From Phenylobacterium sp. (GTDB lineage: Bacteria > Pseudomonadota > Alphaproteobacteria > Caulobacterales > Caulobacteraceae), in contig NZ_JAQGIZ010000045.1 in the NCBI RefSeq assembly GCF_028290885.1, forward strand, positions 1-46,241: DNA of 46,241 nt, given 5' to 3'. Each line of letters starts with the position of its first letter. Position 1 is the first letter of the stretch. Below are positions 23,270 through 30,228 of this stretch, one piece after another. Position numbers and translations under genes: made by a program. The notes under the pieces were generated by a model. The model was given only the letters and a program-made list of their open reading frames with translations, made no database searches and was not told the DNA's origin.

Positions 23270-24325
23270 CTACCCTCGCGCCTTCACCGCCAGCCCGGGG
23301 AAGTCGCTGAACAGGCCGTCGACGCCGGCGGCGTAGAGCGCCTTGTAGACCGCGTTCACGTCGCCGACGTCGGCGGGGTTGGCGCCGCGGCGCAGCTTCG
23401 GCGGCAGGAAGGCGTTCTCGGCGCGCACCGTCCAGGGATGCACCGCCAGGCCGGCGGCGTGGGCGTCGGCCACCAGCGAGGTGGCGGGTCCCAGCCCGCC
23501 GTCGACGGTCGGGACCACCATCGACCAGTCCGGCCCGACGCCGTTGGCGTAGGCGGCCACGTCCTTCAGGCCGGCGGCCGAGGCCATCTGCCGGTAGGTC
23601 ACCGCCTGGTCCGTCGGGCCGCCCTCGGGCGACATCAGCTGGATGCGCGGCGCCTTGCTGAGCGTCATGATGGTCTTCAGCGGCAGGACGTCGAAGCACT
23701 GGATGAAGACCGGCGCCGTGGGGCTGTCGAGGCCGTTCTGCTTCAGCATGTCGGCCAGCCGGGCCTCCATCGGCAGGCCGATCCCAGCGAAATAGCTGGC
23801 GTGCTTCATCTCCGGATAGGTGCCGATCGGGCGCTTCAGGCGCGCGCTCTCGGACTTCGCGAGATCCAGCACCTCTTGGTAGGTGGGGATGGCCTCCTGG
23901 CCGTTGAACTTGGCGCTCTCGGACCGCAGCTTCGGCAGCCGCTCCCGGCAGCGGATGGTCTTCAGCTCCTCCAGCGTGAAGTCCTCGGTGAACCAGCCGC
24001 TCACCGCCTGGCCCTGGATCTGGCGGGTGGTGCGGCGCGACGCGAACTCGGGTCGCAGGGCGACGTCGGTGGTCTGGGAGATCTCGTTCTCGTGGCGGAC
24101 CACGAAGTGGCCGTCCTTGGTCAGCACCAGGTCCGGCTCGATGAAGTCCGCGCCCTCGGCGATGGCCAGCCGGAAGGCCATCAGCGTGCTCTCGGGCCGC
24201 TCGCCGCTCGCTCCGCGGTGGGCGATGATCAGCGGCTTCTTCCTGAACTGGGCGGTGGCGGGCAGGGCGGTGAGCGCGGCCGCCGCGGCGGCCATGGTCC
24301 CCAAGGTGCGGCGTGTCATATCCAT
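23270..24325 (-). CDS. glpQ: periplasmic glycerophosphodiester phosphodiesterase
   Basis: A 351-residue enzyme that hydrolyses glycerophosphodiesters to glycerol-3-phosphate and an alcohol. The signal peptide MTRRTLGTMAAAAAALTALP has a twin Arg and a cleavage site after ATA, so Tat export is possible. The GDPD domain starts with IIAHRGASGERPESTLMAF (catalytic His-Arg, then the Glu), followed by GADFIEPDLVLTKDGHFVVR with the metal-binding Glu/Asp and catalytic His. The C-terminal HPWTVRAEN is also typical. Length matches the periplasmic GlpQ type rather than the 250-residue UgpQ type. ATG 24325 and ATG 24319 are both possible starts. The symbol is by family likeness. Confidence 0.9.
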   Translation of the reverse strand: MDMTRRTLGTMAAAAAALTALPATAQFRKKPLIIAHRGASGERPESTLMAFRLAIAEGADFIEPDLVLTKDGHFVVRHENEISQTTDVALRPEFASRRTTRQIQGQAVSGWFTEDFTLEELKTIRCRERLPKLRSESAKFNGQEAIPTYQEVLDLAKSESARLKRPIGTYPEMKHASYFAGIGLPMEARLADMLKQNGLDSPTAPVFIQCFDVLPLKTIMTLSKAPRIQLMSPEGGPTDQAVTYRQMASAAGLKDVAAYANGVGPDWSMVVPTVDGGLGPATSLVADAHAAGLAVHPWTVRAENAFLPPKLRRGANPADVGDVNAVYKALYAAGVDGLFSDFPGLAVKARG

Positions 24326-24382
24326 AGCGTGCCCCCTAGTTGTCGTTCGTGACAGTCAGTCACTCGGCAGGCGGGGGGTCAA

Positions 24383-25180
24383 CTACCGCGCAGCTTGGCG
24401 CAGGCGCTCCAGGAGCTGGGGCTGAATGTCGAGGTTGCCGGCGCAGACCGAACCCGCCGCCAGCACGTCCTCGCCGCCCTCGGCGTCGGTGACGCGACCG
24501 CCGGCCTCGGTGACCAGCAGTATGCCGGCGGCCAGATCCCAGGGGTTCAGGTCGCGCTCCCAGTAGCCGTCGTAGCGGCCGGCCGCGACCCAGGCGAGGT
24601 CGAGGGCCGCGGCGCCGAAGCGGCGGACGCCCGCCACCCGCTGGCTGACCTGGTGCAGCTCCTTCAGGAAGGTCGCGTGCTGGCCGTGGCCGAGGAACGG
24701 GATGCCGGTGGCCAGCACCGCCTCGTCCATGCGGGTCCGCGCGGCGACGCGCAGGCGCTTGTCGTTGACGAAGGCGCCCTTGCCCTTCTCGGCCCAGAAC
24801 AGGTCGTTGGAGACCGGGTTGTAGGTCACCGCCGCCACCACGGCGCCCTCGCGCTGCAGGGCGATGTTGATCGCGAAGTGCGGGATGGCGTGCAGGAAGT
24901 TGGTGGTGCCGTCGAGCGGGTCGACGATCCAGGTGTGGGTCTTGTCGGTGCCCTCGATCAGGCCGCGCTCCTCGCCGAGGAAGCCGTAGCCCGGCCGGGC
25001 CTTGGTCAGCGCCTCGAAGATGGTCTGCTCGGCCTTCAGGTCGGCGGCGGAGACGAAGTCGGCGGGGGCCTTCTTGGCTACCTGCAGCTCGGCCAGCTCC
25101 CCGAAGTCGCGGTTCAGCCCACGCGCGGCCTTGCGGGCGGCGTCGGACATGACTTTCAGGAGGGCGGTCTGGGTGGACAA
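24383..25180 (-). CDS. suhB: inositol monophosphatase family protein (SuhB-like)
   Basis: A 265-residue Mg-dependent phosphatase of inositol-1-phosphate or related substrates. The metal site is spread over GFLGEERG (Glu), WIVDPLDGTTNFLHAIPHF (the family signature) and the C-terminal ERDLNPWDLAAGILLVTEAGG with its metal-binding Asp. The length equals E. coli SuhB (267). The substrate may be inositol phosphate, or another sugar phosphate or nucleotide; SuhB also has a role in ribosomal RNA processing in enteric bacteria. It lies upstream of glpQ on the same strand with a 57-base gap. Confidence 0.92.
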   Translation of the reverse strand: MSTQTALLKVMSDAARKAARGLNRDFGELAELQVAKKAPADFVSAADLKAEQTIFEALTKARPGYGFLGEERGLIEGTDKTHTWIVDPLDGTTNFLHAIPHFAINIALQREGAVVAAVTYNPVSNDLFWAEKGKGAFVNDKRLRVAARTRMDEAVLATGIPFLGHGQHATFLKELHQVSQRVAGVRRFGAAALDLAWVAAGRYDGYWERDLNPWDLAAGILLVTEAGGRVTDAEGGEDVLAAGSVCAGNLDIQPQLLERLRQAAR

Positions 25181-25246
25181 GGGTCTTCCTGTCGTTTGGG
25201 GGGCGGCGGAACCTAGTGGCCGGGCTTCAGAGAAGCAAGGCGAGCC

Positions 25247-25897
25247 TCAGGCGCGCTCGGCCACGCCCTTGGCGATCTCGGCGTTGAAGGCGGCCACCGC
25301 GGCGGCCGGACCGTCGCCGTATGACCAGACGCCCGCGGAGACCGCGAGGAAGTCCGCGCCGGCGGCGGCGAGTTCGCGGGCGGTCGGGACGGTGATGCCG
25401 CCGATGGCGACGCAGGGGATCACCATCGCCTCCTGCCAGCCGGTCAGAAGCTCCGGCTCGGCGCGCGTGGGCGCGTCCTTGGTCGTGGTGGCAAAGAACG
25501 CCCCGAAGGCGACGTAGTCGGCGCCGCCCTCCGCGGCTTCCATCGCCAGGTGCAGGCTGTCGTGGCAGGTGACGCCGATCATGCGGTCCGGGCCGACGAT
25601 CCTCCGCGCCTCGGCGAGCGGCGCGTCGTCCTGGCCGATGTGCACCCCGTCGCAGCCGAGCCGCGCCGCCAGGTCCGGCCGGTCGTTGAGGATCACCGCC
25701 ACGCCGCGGCCCGCCGCGATCGGCGCCAGCGCGTCGACCGCGGCGGCGACGACCTCGTCGGGCGCGTCCTTCAGCCGGATCTGCAGGGCCGCCACGTCGC
25801 CGGCGTCCAGCGCATGGGCCAGGGTGCGGCCGAAGGCGGCCAGGTCGTCGAGCCGGGGCGGGGTGATCAGGTAAAGGCGGCAGAGCGGAGGGGCCAT
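25247..25897 (-). CDS. thiE: thiamine-phosphate synthase
   Basis: A 216-residue TIM-barrel enzyme joining the pyrimidine diphosphate and thiazole phosphate to thiamine phosphate. Motifs in order are [40 protein letters not shown] plus [32 protein letters not shown] and [13 protein letters not shown] has the Q-R-L-K-D basic patch that binds pyrophosphate. The ATG at 25897 is chosen because an earlier open-frame start would overlap the DUF2474 gene and add a non-homologous extension. It follows the cyd genes after 14 bases, so it is probably transcribed with them. Confidence 0.92.
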   Translation of the reverse strand: MAPPLCRLYLITPPRLDDLAAFGRTLAHALDAGDVAALQIRLKDAPDEVVAAAVDALAPIAAGRGVAVILNDRPDLAARLGCDGVHIGQDDAPLAEARRIVGPDRMIGVTCHDSLHLAMEAAEGGADYVAFGAFFATTTKDAPTRAEPELLTGWQEAMVIPCVAIGGITVPTARELAAAGADFLAVSAGVWSYGDGPAAAVAAFNAEIAKGVAERA

Positions 25898-25911
25898 GGG
25901 CCCCCAAGAGC

Positions 25912-26058
25912 CTATCTGAGCAGCGCCTTCAAGAGGTAGGCGACGGCCGCGGTGGTGAGCGCGGAACTCACGGCCAGGCCCACGAACCAGCCGAGTCGCT
26001 TCCACAGCGGCGCCAGCGGCGTGCCGGCCTCGGGGGGCGGCTCAATGATAGCCCGCAT
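25912..26058 (-). CDS. DUF2474-type small membrane protein of the bd oxidase operon
   Basis: A 48-residue protein with one membrane helix: [20 protein letters not shown] then a short basic tail. Small single-helix proteins of the DUF2474/CydX type are often encoded right after cydB and take part in assembly or stability of bd oxidases. Its ATG at 26058 overlaps the end of cydB by 17 bases, pointing to translational coupling. Earlier in-frame starts inside cydB exist but give no family-like sequence. The assignment rests on position, size and the RLGWFVGL pattern. Confidence 0.72.
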   Translation of the reverse strand: MRAIIEPPPEAGTPLAPLWKRLGWFVGLAVSSALTTAAVAYLLKALLR

Positions 26059-27067
26059 CGGCGCCCACCTTGCCGCGGAAGATCCAGTAGGACCAGAGGC
26101 CATAGCCGATGACTATCGGCAGCAGGATGCCGCCCAGGGCCAGCAGCAGGGCGAGCGCATTGTCGGCGTTGGCGGCCTGCCGGAAGGTCATGTGGTAAGG
26201 CACGATATAGGGGAAGAAGCCGACCGCCAGTCCGAGGTAGCCCGACAGGAACATCAGCACCGCGCCCGCGAACGGCCAGCCATGCGACCTGCGCCGCAGT
26301 CCGAGCGCGGTCAGGGCAAGGCCAGCAACGCCCAGGATCGGGATCGGGGAAAACCGCGCCAGCCGCGCCAGGTCGAAATGGCCCGCCGCATAACCCCAGC
26401 GGAGCGCCACGCGCGGATGCACGAAGAGCGTGGCGACACTCACCATCGCCAGCAGGACGGCCACCGCCAGCAGCGCGATCCAGGCCCATCGGCGGGCGCG
26501 GCCATGCAGTTCGTCCTCGGTGCGCCAGATCAGCCAGCAAGCGCCCAACAGCGCATAGCCGGCGACCAGGCCCACGGCGACCAGCAGGCTGTAGGGGGTG
26601 AGCCAATCGAACACGCCGCCCGCGAACTGCCCGTCCCTCAGCTTCACGCCCTGGATGAAACCGCCCAGCACCAGGCCTTGCGCCACCGTGGCGGTCAGCG
26701 AGCCCGCGGCGAAGGCTGCGGTCCAGAACGCCTTGCCGCGCGCCCTCCCGCTCAGGCGGAACTCGAAGGCCACGCCGCGCAGGATCAAGGCCAGCAGCAT
26801 CAGCAGGACCGGCGGATAGAGCGCCGGGAGCAGGGCGCTGTAGGCGAACGGGAAGGCCGCGAGGAGCCCGACCCCTCCCATCACCAGCCAGGTTTCGTTG
26901 CCGTCCCAGACTGGCGCCACGGTCGCCATCATCACATCGCGGTCGGCGGCGGTGTCTGCGAAGGGGAAGAGGATGCCGATCCCCAGGTCGAATCCGTCCA
27001 GCATCACGTACATGAGGACCGTGATGGCGATGACCACGGCCCAGAGCAGCGGCAGGTCGAGGCTCAT
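26042..27067 (-). CDS. cydB: cytochrome bd-type (cyanide-insensitive) quinol oxidase subunit II
   Basis: A 341-residue inner-membrane subunit with eight or nine helices. The start LPLLWAVVIAITVLMYVMLD followed by GFDLGIGILFPF is the classic CydB N-terminus, with the conserved GFD. APVWDGNETWLVMGG, then YSALLPALYPPVLLMLLALI, are further family blocks. It pairs with CydA to reduce oxygen to water with quinol electrons. Its ATG overlaps the cydA stop (ATGA), so translation is coupled. The short form and the CydA features point to the CioB type. Confidence 0.95.
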   Translation of the reverse strand: MSLDLPLLWAVVIAITVLMYVMLDGFDLGIGILFPFADTAADRDVMMATVAPVWDGNETWLVMGGVGLLAAFPFAYSALLPALYPPVLLMLLALILRGVAFEFRLSGRARGKAFWTAAFAAGSLTATVAQGLVLGGFIQGVKLRDGQFAGGVFDWLTPYSLLVAVGLVAGYALLGACWLIWRTEDELHGRARRWAWIALLAVAVLLAMVSVATLFVHPRVALRWGYAAGHFDLARLARFSPIPILGVAGLALTALGLRRRSHGWPFAGAVLMFLSGYLGLAVGFFPYIVPYHMTFRQAANADNALALLLALGGILLPIVIGYGLWSYWIFRGKVGADAGYH

Positions 27068-28473
27068 TGGGCGCTCCCCGGCTTACTGGCAGGCCCGCGC
27101 TGCGTGGCGCCCAGGACGAAGCCCGGCGGTCGGGGGGGCGCCGGCTCGGCCTCTTCGGCGCCGGCCAGCGGGCCCCCGGCGATCAGCCGCAGGATGAAGA
27201 GCGCGCCGGCGGTGAACACGACGGCGTAGATCGCCATGAAGGCCAGAAGCGATGCCGAGACCTCGCCTTTCGTCACGGGCGATACGGCGTTGGCGGTTCG
27301 CAGCACGCCATAGATCGCGTACGGTTGCCGGCCCACCTCGGCGACCACCCAGCCGGCTATGACCGCGACGAAGCCCGCCGGGCCCATGGCCACGCTGGCG
27401 CGCAGGAACCAGCCTGCCTGGGTAAGGCGGTCACGCCAGATGAGGAACGCGCCCCAAAGGCCCAGGCCGATCATCGCCAGGCCGAGTCCGACCATCACCC
27501 GGAAGGCCCAGAAGACGATGAACACCGGCGGCCGATCCTGCGGGGCGAAGGCCTTCAGGCCCTTGACCACGGCATTGGCGTTGCCGGCAGTGATCAGGCT
27601 GCCGAGCTTGGGGATCGCAACCTCCCAGCGGTTGGCTGCCGTCGCGCGGTCCGGCCAGGCGACGATGTGGAACGGCTGACCCGCCTTGGTCTCCCAGAAA
27701 GCCTCGATGGCCGCCAGCTTGGCCGGCTGCACCCGCATCACCAGCTTGCCCGCCGTGTCTCCGGCCAGGAGCTGCAGCGGCGCGACGATGGCGAACATGC
27801 CGATGGCCATCTTCAGCGCCAGGCAGCTTGCGTCCTCGTCGCTGTCCTTCAGCAGCCGCCAGGCCGAGGCCGCGCCCACCACCAGCGCCGTGGACAGGTA
27901 GGCGGCCAGCACCATGTGGATGAAGCGGATGGGGAAGGTCGGCGAGAAGATCACCTGAACCCAGTCCGTGGCGCGCAGGGTCCCGTTGGGCAGCCGCACA
28001 TAGCCGCTCGGATCCTGCATCCAGCTGTTGGCCGAAATGATCCAGAAGGCCGACATCAGAGTGCCGACGGCGACCAGCACCGTGGCCGTGAAGTGCAGCC
28101 GCGGGCCGACCTTGCGCCAGCCGAACAGCATCACGCCCAGGAAGCTGGCTTCCAGGAAAAAGGCCCAGATCACCTCGAACGCGAACAGCGGCCCGATGAC
28201 CGGCGCCGCCGCGGCGGCATAGACGCTCCAGTTGGTCCCGATCTCGTAGGACAGCACCACGCCGGAGACGACACCCATGCCGAAGGCGATGGCGAAGATC
28301 TTGACCCAGAAAAGGTAGAGGGTCTTGAACGCCTCTATCCGGGTGGTCAGCCACAGGCCTTCCAGCACGGCCAGAAAGCTCGCCAGCCCGATCGAGAAGC
28401 TCGGGAAGATGATGTGGTATGCAATCGTGAAGGCGAACTGCAATCGCGACAGCATAAGCGCGTCGAAATCCAT
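27064..28473 (-). CDS. cydA: cytochrome bd-type (cyanide-insensitive) quinol oxidase subunit I
   Basis: A 469-residue haem-bearing subunit. LSRLQFAFTIAYHIIFPSFS holds the N-terminal haem-ligand histidine; MRVQPAKLAAIEAFWETKAG is the quinol-loop start. GWVVAEVGRQPYAIYG is the conserved C-terminal motif, although the usual W of GRQPW is Y here. The length is about 50 residues below E. coli CydA, as in the short-Q-loop CIO subfamily. CIO enzymes support low-oxygen or cyanide/sulfide-resistant respiration. The ATG at 28473 starts MDFDALMLSRLQF; longer in-frame starts have no homologous content. It is first in a cydA-cydB-DUF2474(-thiE) unit and divergent from bfd, with a palindrome at 28525-28539 in its upstream region. 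Confidence 0.95.
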   Translation of the reverse strand: MDFDALMLSRLQFAFTIAYHIIFPSFSIGLASFLAVLEGLWLTTRIEAFKTLYLFWVKIFAIAFGMGVVSGVVLSYEIGTNWSVYAAAAAPVIGPLFAFEVIWAFFLEASFLGVMLFGWRKVGPRLHFTATVLVAVGTLMSAFWIISANSWMQDPSGYVRLPNGTLRATDWVQVIFSPTFPIRFIHMVLAAYLSTALVVGAASAWRLLKDSDEDASCLALKMAIGMFAIVAPLQLLAGDTAGKLVMRVQPAKLAAIEAFWETKAGQPFHIVAWPDRATAANRWEVAIPKLGSLITAGNANAVVKGLKAFAPQDRPPVFIVFWAFRVMVGLGLAMIGLGLWGAFLIWRDRLTQAGWFLRASVAMGPAGFVAVIAGWVVAEVGRQPYAIYGVLRTANAVSPVTKGEVSASLLAFMAIYAVVFTAGALFILRLIAGGPLAGAEEAEPAPPRPPGFVLGATQRGPASKPGSAQ

Positions 28474-28524
28474 GGCTTTGTCCTGAACATGCCTCCGCAG
28501 ACGGCGGCGGCACGGCTCCCGTGA

Positions 28525-28539
28525 CCGAACAACGTTCGG
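28525..28539. promoter_or_regulatory. palindromic operator candidate upstream of cydA
   Basis: CCGAAC, a 3-base spacer, then GTTCGG, 52 bases before the cydA start in the cydA/bfd divergent region. It fits a dimeric repressor site; the regulator is unknown. Confidence 0.4.
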
Positions 28540-28595
28540 AGCCAAGGTAGCAGCTATGCGACAGACGGTCGCGGGTGCGCGAGTTCGGTACATAG

Positions 28596-28612
28596 TTGCG
28601 AATGACTTGCAA
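28596..28612. promoter_or_regulatory. candidate Fur-family box upstream of bfd
   Basis: TTGCGAATGACTTGCAA is a near-palindrome resembling alphaproteobacterial Fur/Mur boxes. It lies 55 bases before bfd in front of two iron-storage genes, which are known members of iron regulons. Match by eye only. Confidence 0.5.
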
Positions 28613-28666
28613 ACGCGTTCGCAACTGGCTATCTGAAGGGCGAGATCAGGAGACACGGCCACCGCC

Positions 28667-28852
28667 ATGTACGTCTGCAATTGCAACGGCATCCGTGAAC
28701 GGGAGGTGCGCTCGGCGATCGCCGCCGGCGCCGGCCGCCCGGCGCAGATTTTCAAGGCCTGTGGTTCGGCCGCGCAATGCGCCCGCTGCGTCTGCGACAT
28801 GCGCAAGATGCTGGACGAGGAGCGCGAGGCGCTCCGCTACGCCGCCGAGTGA
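28667..28852 (+). CDS. bfd: bacterioferritin-associated ferredoxin
   Basis: A 61-residue [2Fe-2S] protein that donates electrons to bacterioferritin to release stored iron. The cluster cysteines are in MYVCNCNGI (Cys4, Cys6) and the later KACGSAAQCARCVCDM, of which the C-x2-C pair ligates the cluster. The length and the Bfd-type order C-x-C ... C-x2-C match the family, with an extra Cys in CVC. CAGGAGA lies 13 bases before the ATG. bfr follows after 55 bases on the same strand. A Fur-like box upstream suggests iron control. Confidence 0.92.
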   Translation: MYVCNCNGIREREVRSAIAAGAGRPAQIFKACGSAAQCARCVCDMRKMLDEEREALRYAAE

Positions 28853-28907
28853 CGCGAGCCGCCCGCCCGGCTAAACCTGTCGGTACGCGGATATCTGGGA
28901 GGCTGCC

Positions 28908-29387
28908 ATGCAGGGCGACAAGGCGATCATCCGGCTCCTGAACCAGGTGCTCACCAACGAGCTGACCGCGGTCAACCAGTACTTCCTGCACGCCCGCATG
29001 TACGACAACTGGGGCCTGAAGCAGCTCGGCAAGGTCACCTACGACGAGTCGATCGGCGAGATGAAGCATGCCGACAAGCTCATCAAGCGCATCCTGTTCC
29101 TCGACGGCCTGCCCAACCTGCAGGACCTGCACAAGCTGAAGATCGGCGAGAACGTCGGCGAGGGCCTCGAGGCCGACCTGGACGTCGAGGCCGGCGGGCG
29201 CACGGTCCTGGTCGACGGGGTCAAGCAGTGCGAACTGGCCCAGGACTACGTCTCCCGCGAGATCCTCACCGAAATCCTGATGGACACCGAGGAGCACATC
29301 GACTTCCTCGAAACCCAGCTTGCCCTCTTGGGCGGCCTGGGCGAACAGAACTACCTGCAGAGCGCCATGGGCCAACTCGAAGGTTGA
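28908..29387 (+). CDS. bfr: bacterioferritin
   Basis: A 159-residue haem ferritin that forms a 24-mer iron store. Ferroxidase ligands E18, E51, H54, E94 and H130 of E. coli Bfr are present at the same numbers, as is the haem-ligand Met52 (EMKHADKL). The residue equivalent to E127 reads Thr in the segment [13 protein letters not shown] when aligned without gaps, so the bridging glutamate seems replaced, unless E128 substitutes. GGGAGG lies right before the ATG. It partners with Bfd encoded just upstream. Confidence 0.95.
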   Translation: MQGDKAIIRLLNQVLTNELTAVNQYFLHARMYDNWGLKQLGKVTYDESIGEMKHADKLIKRILFLDGLPNLQDLHKLKIGENVGEGLEADLDVEAGGRTVLVDGVKQCELAQDYVSREILTEILMDTEEHIDFLETQLALLGGLGEQNYLQSAMGQLEG

Positions 29388-29434
29388 GCCGGAACTCGAG
29401 GTGGCGCCTGGGGATTTCGTGAGGTAGCGAGACC

Positions 29435-30007
29435 GTGGGAAGCCGATCCATGCCAGCAAATCCTGTCCGCGGGGCTGTCGACAGCCTCGCCAACAGCCGT
29501 GGACGCTCCACGCAGCACATCCTGATCGGGCTGGGCCTGACGGTGGGCGCGGTGGCGGTCTCGGCGCTGGTGGCGCGGATGAATGCGCCGGCCGAGGACA
29601 ACTACGAGGTCTATTCCGACTACGAAGAGAGCGTTCAGCCGGAGGGCAAGCCGCCGTCGAAGGTGTTCGCCACACTCTGGCCGCCGCTGTTCATGGCGCT
29701 GACGCTGTCGGGCCTGCGCATCTGGAACGCGCCGAAGAGCGCGGCCCGCACCCAGGCCCTGACGCTGTGGGGCACGGTGCAGGCGCTGAACGCCGTCTGG
29801 ATGGCGCTGGGGCCAAAGCGCCTGGGCGGCCAGCTCGCCGCCGCCATCGCCTCGCTGGGCACAGCCGGCGCCTACGTCTGGCGGGCCCGCCAGGTCGATC
29901 CGCCGGCGGCCAACCTCGTCGCCCCCTACGTGGGCTGGATCGGCTTCGCCAACGTGCTCAGCGAAGAGCTCTGGCGGAGGACCCCCGAGGTCCGGACCGT
30001 GCACTAG
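29435..30007 (+). CDS. TspO/MBR-like membrane protein
   Basis: A 190-residue membrane protein with about five helices and features of the TspO/peripheral benzodiazepine receptor family: KVFATLWPPLFMALTLSGLR in the position of the P-x3-F-x2-VW-x2-LY stretch, ALNAVWMALGPKRLGG for the QL-x-LN-x2-W motif, and NLVAPYVGWIGFANVLSEEL for the C-terminal L-x-PY-x2-W-x2-FA-x-VLN motif. TspO binds porphyrins and cholesterol-like ligands and is tied to oxidative stress or tetrapyrrole control. It differs from the typical 150-160-residue form by an N-terminal extension of about 30 residues. The start is either GTG 29435 or ATG 29450. The iron genes just upstream would suit a porphyrin link, by inference only. 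Confidence 0.7.
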   Translation: MGSRSMPANPVRGAVDSLANSRGRSTQHILIGLGLTVGAVAVSALVARMNAPAEDNYEVYSDYEESVQPEGKPPSKVFATLWPPLFMALTLSGLRIWNAPKSAARTQALTLWGTVQALNAVWMALGPKRLGGQLAAAIASLGTAGAYVWRARQVDPPAANLVAPYVGWIGFANVLSEELWRRTPEVRTVH

Positions 30008-30014
30008 GGTTTCT

Positions 30015-30148
30015 GTCTTCCCCCGGTACGGGGGAAATGTCGCCAATGGCGAAGCCGGGCGACAATGGGGGAGGTATTCTTCGACTTCCCCCATCGACCC
30101 TCCAGCCTGCGGCTGTCAGGCCACTTCCCCCGTACCCGGGGGGAAGAC
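30015..30148. repeat. 134-bp composite palindromic repeat, family B
   Basis: GTCTTCCCCCGGTACGGGGG (30015-30034) pairs with CCCCCGTACCCGGGGGGAAGAC near 30127-30148; each arm is itself a palindrome round GTAC. The centre holds further small hairpins (CGCC-aat-GGCG and GGGGGAG ... CTTCCCCC). It fills the gap between the TspO-like gene and the transporter gene. Confidence 0.78.
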
Positions 30149-30228
30149 GCATCCGGCTTCCCCATTGCTCCAACCGCCAACACCGCCCTAGGCTCGGCCC
30201 CAAGAACGAGGGTCGTGGGAGCGGAACG

